Below are positions 1-9,182 of a stretch of DNA of 64,000 nucleotides, in pieces. This DNA comes from Thalassospira lucentensis. GTDB lineage: Bacteria; Pseudomonadota; Alphaproteobacteria; Rhodospirillales; Thalassospiraceae. The notes under the pieces were generated by a model. The model saw only the letters and a list, made by a program, of their open reading frames with translations. It had not been told where the DNA came from and ran no database searches. Position 1 is the stretch's first letter. The number at the start of each line of letters is the position of its first letter. A program made the position numbers and the translations under genes. The stretch lies in contig NZ_CP136684.1 of the NCBI RefSeq assembly GCF_032921865.1, forward strand, positions 1,780,501 to 1,844,500, given 5' to 3'.

Positions 1-1170
1 GACCGAAATAATCGCCCAGAAACCGACGCGCATCGGAGAAATGTTCAGCACCAGAAGGTAAATCAGAACGCCAAGCGGCAGGATGAATTGCCAGCCTTCT
101 TTAAGTACCTGCTTCCAGTCCGGCAATTCTGAGACCGGCATGCCACGCATACCGTTCTTCAGCGCGACGATATGCACAAACAGATAAACCGTGCCGAGAT
201 ACAGGATCGCCGGGAAGATCGAAATCATGACGATTTCGAGATACGGCACCTGGGTATATTCGGAAATCAGGAAGGCGCCCGCCCCCATGAGTGGCGGGGT
301 GATTTGCCCGCCGGTCGATGCGGCTGCTTCGATCCCACCGGCCTGGGCGGGGCGATAGCCAAGGCGCTTCATCAGCGGAATGGTAAAGGCGCCTGTCGTG
401 ACAACGTTGGCAATGGCCGAACCGCTGATCGAACCCATTCCGGCCGAGGCCAGAACAGCGGCCTTTGCCGGACCACCAGCCTTTCTGCCGGTCGCGGCAT
501 AGGCCATGTCGATAAAGAATTTACCAGCACCGGTCACTTCAAGGAACGCACCAAACAGCACGAACATGAAGATATAGGTTGCTGCAACCCCCATCGGCAG
601 GCCGTAAATACCCTCCTGTCCAAGGTAAAGCTGACCGACAAGGCGGTCTACATCAGCGCCCCGGTGGCTAAGAATACCGGGCAGCCATTCGCCAAGCCAT
701 GGCAGCGAACCGCGTGGACCCGAGAGCGCATAAATGATGGCAACGATGCCAATTACGGTCATGCCAAGGCCAACAGCACGGCGGCTGGCTTCGAGGACGG
801 TAACGGTTGCGATGATGCCGACGATCAGATCGGTACTGGTCCAGAAGCCGGCACGGTTGAAAATCTCGTCCAGATAGAAGGACAGATAGAAACCGGTAAC
901 GAACGCACCGGCCAGAAATGCCAGATCGATGACCCAACCAAGGACGCCCCGTTTACGGTTCGATCCGAACGCCGGAAACATCAGAAAAGCCAGAAACATC
1001 ACAAAGGCCAGATGGATCGAGCGCTGATAAAACAGGCCAAGCGGTTCGATACCCGCGCCATACATCTGGAACAGTGAAAGCGCAACCGCGACCACGGTGA
1101 TCAGCCCCAGAACAATTTTGGGCTGGGCAACTGTGTCCTGCATGGACGGAAGAGGAGCCGGTTCAGTCAT
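1..1170 (-). CDS. TRAP transporter fused permease subunit (TAXI type), truncated by the window edge
   Basis: Inner-membrane permease in which the small (DctQ-like) and large (DctM-like) TRAP subunits are fused, as is usual for TAXI-type TRAP systems. It would use an ion gradient to import the ligand delivered by the binding protein encoded just upstream. The 390 visible residues start at an ATG at 1170 and run off the left edge without a stop; family members are usually 600-700 residues, so the C-terminal half is missing. Several hydrophobic helices are visible, followed by the DctM-type stretch GSISGSAIANVVTTGAFTIP and the AASTGGQITPPLMGAGAF segment typical of the large subunit. It lies 12 bp after the DUF1850 gene and is the third gene of a TAXI-DUF1850-permease operon. 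The substrate cannot be read from the sequence. Confidence 0.93.
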   Translation of the reverse strand, partial: MTEPAPLPSMQDTVAQPKIVLGLITVVAVALSLFQMYGAGIEPLGLFYQRSIHLAFVMFLAFLMFPAFGSNRKRGVLGWVIDLAFLAGAFVTGFYLSFYLDEIFNRAGFWTSTDLIVGIIATVTVLEASRRAVGLGMTVIGIVAIIYALSGPRGSLPWLGEWLPGILSHRGADVDRLVGQLYLGQEGIYGLPMGVAATYIFMFVLFGAFLEVTGAGKFFIDMAYAATGRKAGGPAKAAVLASAGMGSISGSAIANVVTTGAFTIPLMKRLGYRPAQAGGIEAAASTGGQITPPLMGAGAFLISEYTQVPYLEIVMISIFPAILYLGTVYLFVHIVALKNGMRGMPVSELPDWKQVLKEGWQFILPLGVLIYLLVLNISPMRVGFWAIISV

Positions 1171-1182
1171 CAATTAAAATCC

Positions 1183-1689
1183 TTAATCCCCGGTATCAAG
1201 CCGTATGGTGACACGGGTATGTTCGGCCATTTTCGATAGATTGATCTCGTCATTTTCGGTGACGATGCGATGATTTACCGCGAGGCTGCCGACCCGAAGG
1301 ACATAGGCATTTCCCGGCACGGCTTCATCAATGTCTTCAATCCAATAACCACCATTTTCCGCGCTGGTCAGTTTGCCGCGTCCCGGATAATGGCCCAGTC
1401 CTGCAGCAAAATCGGGCTGATAGGCGCGGTGCAGGACCATCTTGCCGTGATCGTCGACATAGCAATCGATCACACCATCGCCGGTGACTGAATGGTTCCA
1501 GTAAAGACACCACCCCCCCTGACGCCGGATGCCGGTTTCAGCCAGAATGCGACCATCCGCCCCGATAATTTCAAGGCGATCGGTTTTGTCGGTTTCTTCT
1601 TTGGCGGCGTCACCGGCATGACCGGAGGGTGCCAAAGCAAGGAGGAAAAGGGCGGCCAGAAACGGCCGCCCCCACATGGCAGAGATCAT
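1183..1689 (-). CDS. DUF1850 domain-containing exported protein
   Basis: Small exported protein (168 residues) of the DUF1850 family, which is regularly found between the binding protein and the fused permease of TAXI-TRAP operons; its role is unknown. The first ATG overlaps the TGA of the binding-protein gene by 4 bp (ATGA), arguing for translational coupling; an in-frame ATG four codons later is also possible. An N-terminal signal peptide is visible (WGRPFLAALFLLALAPSGHAG). The mature part is a compact domain with GGWCLYWNHSVTG near residue 60 and few other motifs. Function is inferred only from the conserved neighbourhood: it may assist assembly of, or ligand transfer to, the permease. Confidence 0.85.
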   Translation of the reverse strand: MISAMWGRPFLAALFLLALAPSGHAGDAAKEETDKTDRLEIIGADGRILAETGIRRQGGWCLYWNHSVTGDGVIDCYVDDHGKMVLHRAYQPDFAAGLGHYPGRGKLTSAENGGYWIEDIDEAVPGNAYVLRVGSLAVNHRIVTENDEINLSKMAEHTRVTIRLDTGD

Positions 1690-2651
1690 GGACGCAGGTG
1701 ATCCAGGAATGGTGCACCAGCTTCTTCGTAATAACGAATTGCTCCCGGATGCATCACGATCGGGGTCGAGCCGACCGAGAAATCAACCGTGGTGTCATTT
1801 GCAGCCGGGTGAATGGCGATCAGTTCGTCAACCTTGTCAAACAGGGTCTTGGTAATCTGATAAGCCAGTTCCTCGTCCATGTCGGCATTGACGACCAGAA
1901 CGTTCGGGGTGGAGATCGTCAGAACCGGTGCCTCGACACCTTCGTAGATGCCTTTACGCAGCGAGTAAGGTGCAAAGGTCGGCTCCGCGTCGATGGCGGC
2001 AGCAACTTCTTCCTCGGTCAGAGCGACCAGTTTGATGTCACGCGTGGTTGCGAGGTTGAGGATTGAGCTGGTGGGCGGGCCGACACTCCAGAAGCCCGCA
2101 TCGATATCGCCGTCGCGGATTGCATCGGCGGTTTCGTTGAAGTTCAGGCGCTGTTCTTCGATGTCGTCATAGGTGATGCCGTTGGCTTCGAGCAGAACTT
2201 TTGCCGAAACTTCGGTTCCCGAACCCGGTGCACCAACAGAAACGCGTTTGCCTTTCAGATCGGCGAGGCTGGTGATACCACTGTCAGCAAGGGTCACGAG
2301 CTGGACTGCGTTCGGATAGATCGACGCAATTGCGCGGATATTGTCGAGTTTGCGGTCTTCGAATTTGCCGGTACCGTGATAAGCGGCATAAACGGTGTCA
2401 GCCAGACCGATGGCAAGGTCGCTGTCGCCACGTGCGATCAGGCCCATGTTTTCGACCGACGCGCCGGTAACTTCGGCAACGGCGTCATAGCCATCAATAT
2501 ATTTACCGATCAGTTCGGCAAGACCACCACCATACGGGTAGTAAACACCACCGGTACCGCCGGTCGCGATGGAAAGCTGGGTCTGGGCGAATGCCGGGGC
2601 ACCGAACATCATCAGTGCTGCCGCTGCAGAAAGCAGATTCCGCAATTTCAT
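1686..2651 (-). CDS. TAXI family TRAP transporter solute-binding subunit
   Basis: Periplasmic solute-binding protein (321 residues) of the TAXI family, which delivers ligand to the fused TRAP permease. It has a clear signal peptide (residues 1-22, ending APAFA) followed by the family hallmark LSIATGGTGGVYYPYGGGLAELI. Other family features are the GKRVSVGAPGSGTEVSA segment and the DAGFWSVGPPTSSI region. The start is supported by a GGGAGG ribosome-binding site 8 bp upstream. TAXI proteins often bind glutamate or other dicarboxylates, but the ligand is not predictable here. It is first in the operon and sits about 345 bp downstream of a sigma-54 promoter with DctD-type enhancer sites, so expression probably depends on the adjacent two-component system. 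Confidence 0.94.
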   Translation of the reverse strand: MKLRNLLSAAAALMMFGAPAFAQTQLSIATGGTGGVYYPYGGGLAELIGKYIDGYDAVAEVTGASVENMGLIARGDSDLAIGLADTVYAAYHGTGKFEDRKLDNIRAIASIYPNAVQLVTLADSGITSLADLKGKRVSVGAPGSGTEVSAKVLLEANGITYDDIEEQRLNFNETADAIRDGDIDAGFWSVGPPTSSILNLATTRDIKLVALTEEEVAAAIDAEPTFAPYSLRKGIYEGVEAPVLTISTPNVLVVNADMDEELAYQITKTLFDKVDELIAIHPAANDTTVDFSVGSTPIVMHPGAIRYYEEAGAPFLDHLRP

Positions 2652-2863
2652 ACTTAGTCCTCCCTAGGATCAATGTTCACTGCATTGATAACAACAGAAA
2701 CGGTCAATAATCGAATATTGGCAGTTATCTTTTGGTATCTCCTCAGTTGTTGGTCGTCTTACTTCTCTAACGAATATCGTGTCGGGGATGAAAATCCTGT
2801 CCGATCAGGTTGCAAAATACGGCACGCGCAAACACCTCGTGAAACAGCTTCACAAGGCAGATG

Positions 2864-2959
2864 TCAGAACCCTGACAGCACACGATGCTGGTATGATGCG
2901 ATTGACCCGGATTTGGGCCGATCAAATGTCATGCAATGAAAGCATGCCTTCCCGGACAT
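2864..2959 (-). CDS. Possible 31-residue leader peptide upstream of the TAXI-TRAP operon
   Basis: Within the long leader between the sigma-54 promoter and the binding-protein gene there is a short reading frame of 31 codons starting with ATG at 2959. It follows a good ribosome-binding site (AGGGAG, 8 nt spacing) and starts about 38 nt after the predicted transcription start. The peptide contains a CFHC (CxxC) motif near its start. A hairpin-capable inverted repeat (2836-2856) follows the stop codon at once. No family is recognised. It could be a regulatory leader peptide, a small protein, or chance; the evidence is position and ribosome-binding site only. Confidence 0.3.
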   Translation of the reverse strand: MSGKACFHCMTFDRPKSGSIASYQHRVLSGF

Positions 2960-3007
2960 TGGTTATTCTCCCTGACGAAATATTTTTATTGTTTTGCCCT
3001 TCTGATT

Positions 3008-3024
3008 GGCAATTGTTGTGCCAA
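3008..3024 (-). promoter_or_regulatory. Sigma-54 (-24/-12) promoter for the TAXI-TRAP operon
   Basis: On the minus strand the sequence reads TTGGCAC, AACAA, TTGCC. This matches the sigma-54 consensus TGGCAC-N5-TTGC, with GG and GC exactly 10 bp apart. It points at the TAXI binding-protein gene, with a predicted start of transcription near 2997 and a leader of about 345 nt. The encoded activator next door (3188-4597) is a sigma-54-dependent NtrC-family protein. The element is also an inverted repeat (TTGGCA, 7 bp, TGCCAA), so the plus strand has a weaker version. Confidence 0.8.
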
Positions 3025-3083
3025 CCCAAAGATGATTTTTTATCTTTATATATCAGGCAGATACAAATATATGCCCGATATTT

Positions 3084-3134
3084 TCGGCGGATTGTTGCCG
3101 ATGGATGGTTTTCATGTCGGCGAAATCTTGCCGA
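3084..3134 (-). promoter_or_regulatory. Two DctD-type enhancer palindromes (UAS)
   Basis: Two copies of TCGGC-N8-GCCGA occur at 3084-3101 and 3117-3134. They are identical at 15 of 18 positions and their centres are 33 bp apart, about three helical turns on one face of the DNA. They lie about 95 and 128 bp upstream of the predicted sigma-54 transcription start, the usual distance for NtrC-family enhancers. They sit between the promoter and the stop codon of the activator gene. The inference that the adjacent DctD-like protein binds here is strong but untested. Confidence 0.7.
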
Positions 3135-3187
3135 TTGACCCGTTTTGCAGCCATCGTAACATTTTATGGCCGCATGATAAATTACTG

Positions 3188-4597
3188 CTATTCGATATCG
3201 TCGCGACGGATATTCAGCTTCTTCATTTTTTCATTCAAAGTCCGGCGCGGGATGTCGAGTTCATCCATGACCGTTTTGACATTGCCGTTATGGCGGATCA
3301 GGGCATCACGAATTATGTGCTGCTCGAAATGGCGGAGCTGATCGGCCAGCGATCCGGTTTTATCGGATGCAGCAGATGCATCCATCGCAGCATTATTGCC
3401 AAACAACCTTGCCCAGCGTTCTTCGGGCATGCCGGTCAAAAGCACATAGCGTTCCGCCAGATTTTTAAGTTCGCGCACATTGCCGGACCATTCATGCCCC
3501 AAAAGACTGCCCCACAGACTTGCATGTGGTTTTTCATAAGGGCGATCAAAATTTTCAGCCGCGCGTTCGGCAAAGATATCGAAAAGTAACGGCAGGTCAT
3601 CCTTACGCTGGCGGAGCGGTACGATTTCCAGTTCGAATGTGTTGATCCGAAACAGAAGGTCTTCGCGAAAACGCTTGTCGATAACGGCGGTGGGCAAATC
3701 TTCGTTGGTGGCACAGATCAGCCGGAAATTGACCTTTACCGGGGTGTTTGACCCAAGGCGCACGACTTCGCGCTGTTCGATGACACGCAGAAGCTTGGCC
3801 TGTAACGCTAGTGGCATGCTTGAAATTTCATCAAGAAACAGGGTGCCGCTATCGGCATGCTCGATCCAGCCGATCCGGCGGCTGGCAGCACCGGTGAAGG
3901 CTCCCTTTTCATGACCGAAAAGCTCGCTTTCGGCGGTACTTTCGGGAATTGCCGCGCAGTTAACGGCAACAAATCGCCGATCATTTCGGGTGCTGAGGTC
4001 ATGAATGGCACGCGCGACCAGTTCCTTGCCGGTGCCGGTTTCTCCGGAAACCAGAACCGGGACTTCGGTCGGGGCGATATTGGCGATTTCGGCCTTGAGG
4101 GCACGCATCGGAGGGCTGTTGCCGATCAGGCGGCTGTCAAGCGTGCCCTGCTGGGCGATTTGTGAACGGAGCGTGCGATTTTCGATGACAAGTCTGCGTT
4201 TTTCAATCGCGCGCTCGAGGCTTTCGAGAATATCGGTTGGTTCAAACGGCTTTTCGACGAAATCATATGCCCCGCTTTTCATCGCCTCGACGGCCATCGG
4301 GACATCGCCATGACCGGTCATCAGGATCACCGGAATGTCGCGGTCGATCTCAAGAACCGATTTGGTAAAGGCAATGCCATCAAGTTTTGGCATTTTAACA
4401 TCGGTCAGGATCACCCCGGCGAAATCGGGTGTGATATGTTCAAGTGCCGAAATCGCATCGGCATGGACACTGATGGTGTATCCGGACAAATCAAGCCATT
4501 GGGACAGGGAAAGGCGCAGGGCTTCTTCGTCATCAACGATGATTACCTGTGCCGTTTGCGGATTTGCATTGGCGGTATCGATTGTCGATTGCGGCAT
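3188..4597 (-). CDS. dctD: Sigma-54-dependent response regulator, DctD-like
   Basis: NtrC-family transcriptional activator (469 residues). It has an N-terminal receiver domain (about 17-130) with acidic pocket D22/D23 and phosphoacceptor D66 (LTDVKMP). The AAA+ domain has Walker A GETGTGKE, the sigma-54 contact loop GAFTGA and Walker B FLDEIS. The C-terminal Fis-type helix-turn-helix (NVKTVMDELDIPRRTLNEKM) binds DNA. The ATG overlaps the stop of the sensor kinase gene (TAATG), so the two are co-translated. The pair resembles DctB/DctD of rhizobia, which switch on C4-dicarboxylate transport. Here the likely target is the adjacent TAXI-TRAP operon, which has a sigma-54 promoter and paired palindromes. 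The ligand could differ from C4-dicarboxylates. Confidence 0.93.
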   Translation of the reverse strand: MPQSTIDTANANPQTAQVIIVDDEEALRLSLSQWLDLSGYTISVHADAISALEHITPDFAGVILTDVKMPKLDGIAFTKSVLEIDRDIPVILMTGHGDVPMAVEAMKSGAYDFVEKPFEPTDILESLERAIEKRRLVIENRTLRSQIAQQGTLDSRLIGNSPPMRALKAEIANIAPTEVPVLVSGETGTGKELVARAIHDLSTRNDRRFVAVNCAAIPESTAESELFGHEKGAFTGAASRRIGWIEHADSGTLFLDEISSMPLALQAKLLRVIEQREVVRLGSNTPVKVNFRLICATNEDLPTAVIDKRFREDLLFRINTFELEIVPLRQRKDDLPLLFDIFAERAAENFDRPYEKPHASLWGSLLGHEWSGNVRELKNLAERYVLLTGMPEERWARLFGNNAAMDASAASDKTGSLADQLRHFEQHIIRDALIRHNGNVKTVMDELDIPRRTLNEKMKKLNIRRDDIE

Positions 4598-6498
4598 TAC
4601 TTCTGCGTCCCCCGCATCAGTGGCAATTGTATTTCAAAGCAGGCTCCGCCGCCCGCACGGTTATAGGCACGGATGCTGCCGCCAAAGTCACGAACAATCC
4701 CGTAAGTCACCGAAAGCCCGAGCCCTACCCCTTGACCCGGATCCTTGGTGGTGAAGAACGGGTCGAACAGCAAGCCAAGGGTTTCCTCGCCAATGCCCGG
4801 ACCGGTATCGGATATGCGAATGGTGGCCTGATCGCGTGTTCCTGACAGGTCGATGATGATCCGTTTTTTTGCCTTTGGATCCTTTTCATCAATGCTGGCC
4901 ATCGCATCAAGCGCGTTGCGGATGATATTGACAAAAACCTGTTCGATCCGCACCAGATCGGCATGGACGATCAGATCGCCAGCAAAATCGGACTGTTCAA
5001 GCACGCAGCCCTCGTTATGCAACTGCGATGACAGCAGCTGTATCACATTATCAAGGGCGGCCCGGATATTGACGGGTTCAAGCACGCCAGTCGATTTGCG
5101 CGAGAAGGTTTTAAGTTGTCCGGTGATTGATCCCATGCGCTCGGTCAGGGAGGAAATCTGTTCGATATTGGGGCCGAGATTTTCGGATTTTCCGCGTTCA
5201 AGCATCAGTTTGGCGCTGGCGCAGAAGGTTCTGATCGCGGCAATTGGCTGATTGATTTCATGGGCAATTGCGGCCGACATCTGACCCAATGCCGCCAGTT
5301 TTCCGGCCTGAACCAGCTCGTCCTGTGTGCCGCGCAACTCGGCCTCTGTCTTGCGGCGTTCGGTTATTTCCTGTTCCAGGCGGGTGTTAAGTGCCTGAAT
5401 GCGGGCAAATTCCATGGATTTGCGCTGTGACGCTAGTTTCAATTCACGTTCGCGCAAGAATAGGACAATCAGGATGATCAGGCCCGACCCGATCAGGGTG
5501 ATCAGCATGACACTGGTGCGCCGTTCGGAAACATAATCCATCGGGGTCAGGTAAAACAGGTTCCATTCGCTGCCACTGATCGGTTTGACCTCAAACAGGA
5601 AACGTTCATTGCCGATTTCAAGCAAACCATCCTCGCCAGATGGATTTTCATCCATATTCAGGGGTAAAAGTTCCTGTCCGGAATATTGGCGATTGCGCAG
5701 AATCCGCTCGCGCTCCTGATCGGTTAGCGGGCGAATGGTCCGATATTTCCAGTCCCCGCGACTGGTCAGCATGATGACGCCGTCAGCGTCCGAGACGAAA
5801 ACGGTTTCACCACCGTCCTGCCAGTTCCGCTCTAGTTCATCGAGTTCAAGTTTGACTGCGACCACGCCGACAATTTCACCGGATTTTGCAATCGGGTGGG
5901 AAATGAACAGGCCGGATCGCCCGGTGGTAACGCCGATCCCATAGAAAAAGCCTTCCTGCCCTGCAAAGGCTTCGGTGAAATAGGGGCGGAAACTGTAATT
6001 CTGGCCAACAAAACTGTCCGGGGTGTTCCAGTTGCTTGCCGCAACCGTGTTGCCGGACCTGTCGATGACATAAAGCGCGGCAGCACCCGAGCGCTGATTG
6101 ACCTTTTGCAGATACTGGTTGGCTATATCCACAGTGCCATTGCCAGTAACGACATCGACGATTTCGTGATTGCGGGCCACGACATAAGGCAGATAGCGAT
6201 ACCGGTCGACAGCGGCGCGAAGTGTGCTTTCATAAAGTGCAAGACGGGCCTGGGCCGTTTGCTGCAACTGGCTGATGGCAAGGTTTCCGGTCGAATTGAC
6301 GGCAAGCCAGACGACCAGACCGGCAATGACAATCCCCGCAAAACTCAGCGACGCGCGGCTATAGGTACTTAACCAGTAGAACAATCCTGCCTCCCGCGCG
6401 TTAGAGTGTGGTTCGTTGATCCGGCCAGGCGTTTTGATTGCCCTGTCGGGTGACGGGACTCCGGCTTCCTGTTCGGGTGCACGATAGTTATGTGGCAT
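4597..6498 (-). CDS. dctB: Sensor histidine kinase, DctB-like
   Basis: Membrane sensor kinase (633 residues) partnering the DctD-like regulator. Two transmembrane helices (about 50-67 and 329-348) flank a large periplasmic region of about 260 residues, the size and layout of the double-Cache domain of DctB. A coiled-coil linker (about 350-395) leads to the dimerisation domain with phosphorylated H413 (AAIAHEINQP). The ATPase domain follows, with an N box (NIIRNALDAM), G1 (DTGPGIG) and G2 (GVGLGLSVTYGIV). The ATG at 6498 has no obvious Shine-Dalgarno, so the start could be internal; M34 is not available in this protein as a good alternative. It probably senses the transported carboxylate in the periplasm. 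Confidence 0.92.
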   Translation of the reverse strand: MPHNYRAPEQEAGVPSPDRAIKTPGRINEPHSNAREAGLFYWLSTYSRASLSFAGIVIAGLVVWLAVNSTGNLAISQLQQTAQARLALYESTLRAAVDRYRYLPYVVARNHEIVDVVTGNGTVDIANQYLQKVNQRSGAAALYVIDRSGNTVAASNWNTPDSFVGQNYSFRPYFTEAFAGQEGFFYGIGVTTGRSGLFISHPIAKSGEIVGVVAVKLELDELERNWQDGGETVFVSDADGVIMLTSRGDWKYRTIRPLTDQERERILRNRQYSGQELLPLNMDENPSGEDGLLEIGNERFLFEVKPISGSEWNLFYLTPMDYVSERRTSVMLITLIGSGLIILIVLFLRERELKLASQRKSMEFARIQALNTRLEQEITERRKTEAELRGTQDELVQAGKLAALGQMSAAIAHEINQPIAAIRTFCASAKLMLERGKSENLGPNIEQISSLTERMGSITGQLKTFSRKSTGVLEPVNIRAALDNVIQLLSSQLHNEGCVLEQSDFAGDLIVHADLVRIEQVFVNIIRNALDAMASIDEKDPKAKKRIIIDLSGTRDQATIRISDTGPGIGEETLGLLFDPFFTTKDPGQGVGLGLSVTYGIVRDFGGSIRAYNRAGGGACFEIQLPLMRGTQK

Positions 6499-6706
6499 CG
6501 GGACGGGGAGTCAATAAAGACGCATGGCAATACCGGTATTGAATGTCGCTTTCCCATAGGGTGGAACGGCAGAAATCAGGTAGGGTCTTTGTATCGTACA
6601 TGAACAAAGCCTCAAATATGCCTCAAGTGGTTATTTTTTCGCCACAATGGGATGTATTTTGTTACGCTTGTTTCAAATTTTAATCTGTCCAACTGACGAG
6701 GTTCAG

Positions 6707-7423
6707 GTGAGTAAGATCGCACTTGTTGATGACGACCGTAATATCCTGACATCGGTTTCGATGGCGCTTGAAGAAGAAGGCTATGAGGTCCAGACATATT
6801 CCGACGGGTCCGAGGCGCTGCATGCGTTGACCAAGGAAGAACCCGATCTTGCCGTGCTCGATATCAAGATGCCGCGCATGGATGGTTTGGAACTTCTGAC
6901 CCATCTTCGCAAAAAGACCCAGATGCCGGTCATTTTCCTGACATCCAAGGACGACGAGGTCGACGAGCTGACCGGTCTGCGTCTTGGGGCGGATGACTAT
7001 ATTAAAAAGCCGTTCTCGCAGCGTTTGCTGATCGAACGTATCCGTACCTTGCTGCGCCGTGCCGAAATCATGCGCGCAGGCGGTGTTCGTCCGAGCGGTT
7101 CGGAAGATGTCATTCAGCGCGGGGAACTGGTACTTGATCCGTCGCGCCACATGTGCAGCTGGAAAGGCCAGCATGTGAACCTGACGGTCACGGAATTCCT
7201 TCTGATTCAGGCGCTGGCAAAACATCCGGGCCACGTGAAAAACCGTGATCAGCTGATTGATGCGGCATATGGCGAACATATTTATGTTGATGATCGTACC
7301 ATCGACAGCCACATCAAGCGTCTGCGCAAGAAATTCCGCGAGACAGACAAGGAATTCAAGGAAATCGAAACCCTCTATGGTGTCGGTTACCGTTACCGCG
7401 ATACGGCAACGGTTGCGGGTTGA
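6707..7423 (+). CDS. chvI: Response regulator, ChvI family
   Basis: OmpR-type response regulator (238 residues) of the ChvI/ExoS-ChvI group, which controls envelope, acid-stress and exopolysaccharide genes in alphaproteobacteria. The receiver domain begins [11 protein letters not shown] and has phosphoacceptor D52 (VLDIKMP) and K in the KKPF loop. The winged-helix domain ends with [16 protein letters not shown] and a YGVGYRY tail. The chosen start is GTG at 6707, preceded by a GAGG ribosome-binding site; an ATG 60 bp further upstream would add residues outside the receiver fold. It is divergent from the dctB-like gene and is followed 60 bp later by its kinase. Confidence 0.92.
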   Translation: MSKIALVDDDRNILTSVSMALEEEGYEVQTYSDGSEALHALTKEEPDLAVLDIKMPRMDGLELLTHLRKKTQMPVIFLTSKDDEVDELTGLRLGADDYIKKPFSQRLLIERIRTLLRRAEIMRAGGVRPSGSEDVIQRGELVLDPSRHMCSWKGQHVNLTVTEFLLIQALAKHPGHVKNRDQLIDAAYGEHIYVDDRTIDSHIKRLRKKFRETDKEFKEIETLYGVGYRYRDTATVAG

Positions 7424-7483
7424 TAGCATAACACTCTTGTCGCAGTGCCGGGCCGGTTGGCCCGGCCAGAATTGCGGGTCTGA

Positions 7484-9142
7484 ATGAGCGATTTACCTGC
7501 CTCGGCTGAACAGCAATCCGTGCCGCAACACGAAATCCGTGTCGCACGGATAGAGGAACGTCACGGTCTTTTTTCCCCGTTAACCTGGCGCATTCTGGCC
7601 GTTAATGCGCTGGCTCTTTTTGTACTTGTTGCGGGCATTCTTTATCTAGGCCGTTACAAGCAGGAACTGATCCATTCCGAACTTGAAGCCATGGCTGTAC
7701 AGGCGGAAATGTATGCCGCCGCATTGTCGACATCGGCTGTCGGACAGGGGGATGACGCCACCAACCGTGTGAAGCTTGAAGTCGCGCGTGAAATGGTGCG
7801 CCGGCTGGTCGGGATTACCGGTGCCAGGGCGCGACTGTTCGGGGCGAATGGCCAGCTGATTGCGGATAGCCGGAATGTCCGGACATTTGGCACCGGCGCG
7901 GTTCAGGCAGAAGAACTTCCAGCGCCGGGTGAAGATGACAAGCTTGCGGAAATCATGCGCAAGCTGACCGAAGGCGTGCTTTCGATTTTCGAAGGCGAAC
8001 AGCCGCTTCCGCTTTACGTTGATCCACCGGTTGCCAGTGCCAGTGATTATCCCGAAGTGCGCGCTGCCCTTGCCGGTTATTCGCGCGGGGTGGTCCGGGT
8101 CGATAGCCAGGGCCGTCGTGTACTTTCGGTTTCTGTACCCGTGCAGCGCTTCAAACAGGTTCTGGCATCAATCATGCTGACGAAGAATGGCGATGCAATC
8201 GAAAACGCCCTGCATGCGGTGCGGCTTGATATCCTGAAAATCTTTGTCTTTGCATTTGGTATCACGGTTCTGTTGTCGATCTATCTGGCCGGGGTGATTA
8301 CCCGGCCGTTGAATCGGTTGGCACGTGCGGCCGAACGCGTCCGGCGAAGCAAGAACCGTCAGTTTACCATTCCCGATCTTTCGGATCGTCGCGATGAAAT
8401 CGGCGATCTTTCGACGACGCTTCGCGATATGACCGAAACGCTTTGGGATCGTATGGATGCAATTGAACGCTTTGCCGCCGATGTTGCCCATGAAATCAAG
8501 AACCCGCTGACGTCGCTTCGCAGTGCGGTTGAAACCGCGACCCGCCTGAAAGACCCGGAACGCCAGCGCCGTCTGATGGAAATCATTGCCGAAGACGTGC
8601 AGCGCCTTGATCGACTGATCAGTGATATTTCCGATTATTCGCGTATGGATGCCGAATTGTCGCGCGCCGAGACCGAGGAGGTTGATCTGCGCGTGCTGTT
8701 GCAAACCCTGTGTGAGCTTTATAACGCTGACGCAGACGGTCCGCCGGTTAAGGCATCCGTTCCCGAAAACCTGATTGTGCCGGCCCTTGAAAGTCGGCTG
8801 GTGCAGGTGTTCCGCAATCTGATTTCAAACGCGATCACCTTTACCCCCGAAGGCGGGTCGGTGCGGGTGCGCGCATGGCGTGACAAGGATCAGGCTGTGG
8901 TCACGGTCGAGGATGACGGACCCGGCATTCCGCCCGGCAAGGAAGAAGCAATTTTCAATCGGTTCTATACCGAGCGTCCCTCGGGCGAGAAATTCGGTCA
9001 GCATTCCGGTCTGGGACTTTCAATTTCCAAACGGATTGCCGCAGCGCATAACGGTGACCTGACGGCGACAAACCGAATCCTCAACGGCGAGGTCAAAGGG
9101 GCGATCTTTACCCTGCGCCTGCCGCTTGAAGAAGGTGCATGA
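7484..9142 (+). CDS. chvG: Sensor histidine kinase, ChvG family
   Basis: Membrane histidine kinase (552 residues), partner of ChvI. A first transmembrane helix lies near residues 35-55, then a periplasmic sensor region of about 190 residues, a second helix near 250-272, a HAMP linker (RPLNRLARAAERVRRSKN) and a HisKA domain with H336 (DVAHEIKNPLTSL). The ATPase domain carries NLISNAITF, DDGPGIP and GLGLSISKRI. The long extracytoplasmic part matches the ChvG/ExoS stimulus-sensing region. Placement directly before hprK, rapZ and PTS genes is a conserved alphaproteobacterial arrangement and suggests that envelope stress and carbon/nitrogen PTS signalling are coordinated. Confidence 0.92.
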   Translation: MSDLPASAEQQSVPQHEIRVARIEERHGLFSPLTWRILAVNALALFVLVAGILYLGRYKQELIHSELEAMAVQAEMYAAALSTSAVGQGDDATNRVKLEVAREMVRRLVGITGARARLFGANGQLIADSRNVRTFGTGAVQAEELPAPGEDDKLAEIMRKLTEGVLSIFEGEQPLPLYVDPPVASASDYPEVRAALAGYSRGVVRVDSQGRRVLSVSVPVQRFKQVLASIMLTKNGDAIENALHAVRLDILKIFVFAFGITVLLSIYLAGVITRPLNRLARAAERVRRSKNRQFTIPDLSDRRDEIGDLSTTLRDMTETLWDRMDAIERFAADVAHEIKNPLTSLRSAVETATRLKDPERQRRLMEIIAEDVQRLDRLISDISDYSRMDAELSRAETEEVDLRVLLQTLCELYNADADGPPVKASVPENLIVPALESRLVQVFRNLISNAITFTPEGGSVRVRAWRDKDQAVVTVEDDGPGIPPGKEEAIFNRFYTERPSGEKFGQHSGLGLSISKRIAAAHNGDLTATNRILNGEVKGAIFTLRLPLEEGA

Positions 9143-9182
9143 GTTCCCCGATTGGCAGTAATTTCTATCCGTGAGGATAGAT

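Noticed and set aside
172..1077. Long plus-strand open frame (301 codons)
   Set aside because: Antisense to the TRAP permease frame, which shows clear family motifs; the product is H/R/N/Q-rich and has no recognisable fold.
2673..3589. Overlapping plus-strand frames in the TAXI/dctD gap
   Set aside because: They run through the enhancer and promoter and into dctD antisense, have cysteine-rich random composition and no ribosome-binding sites.
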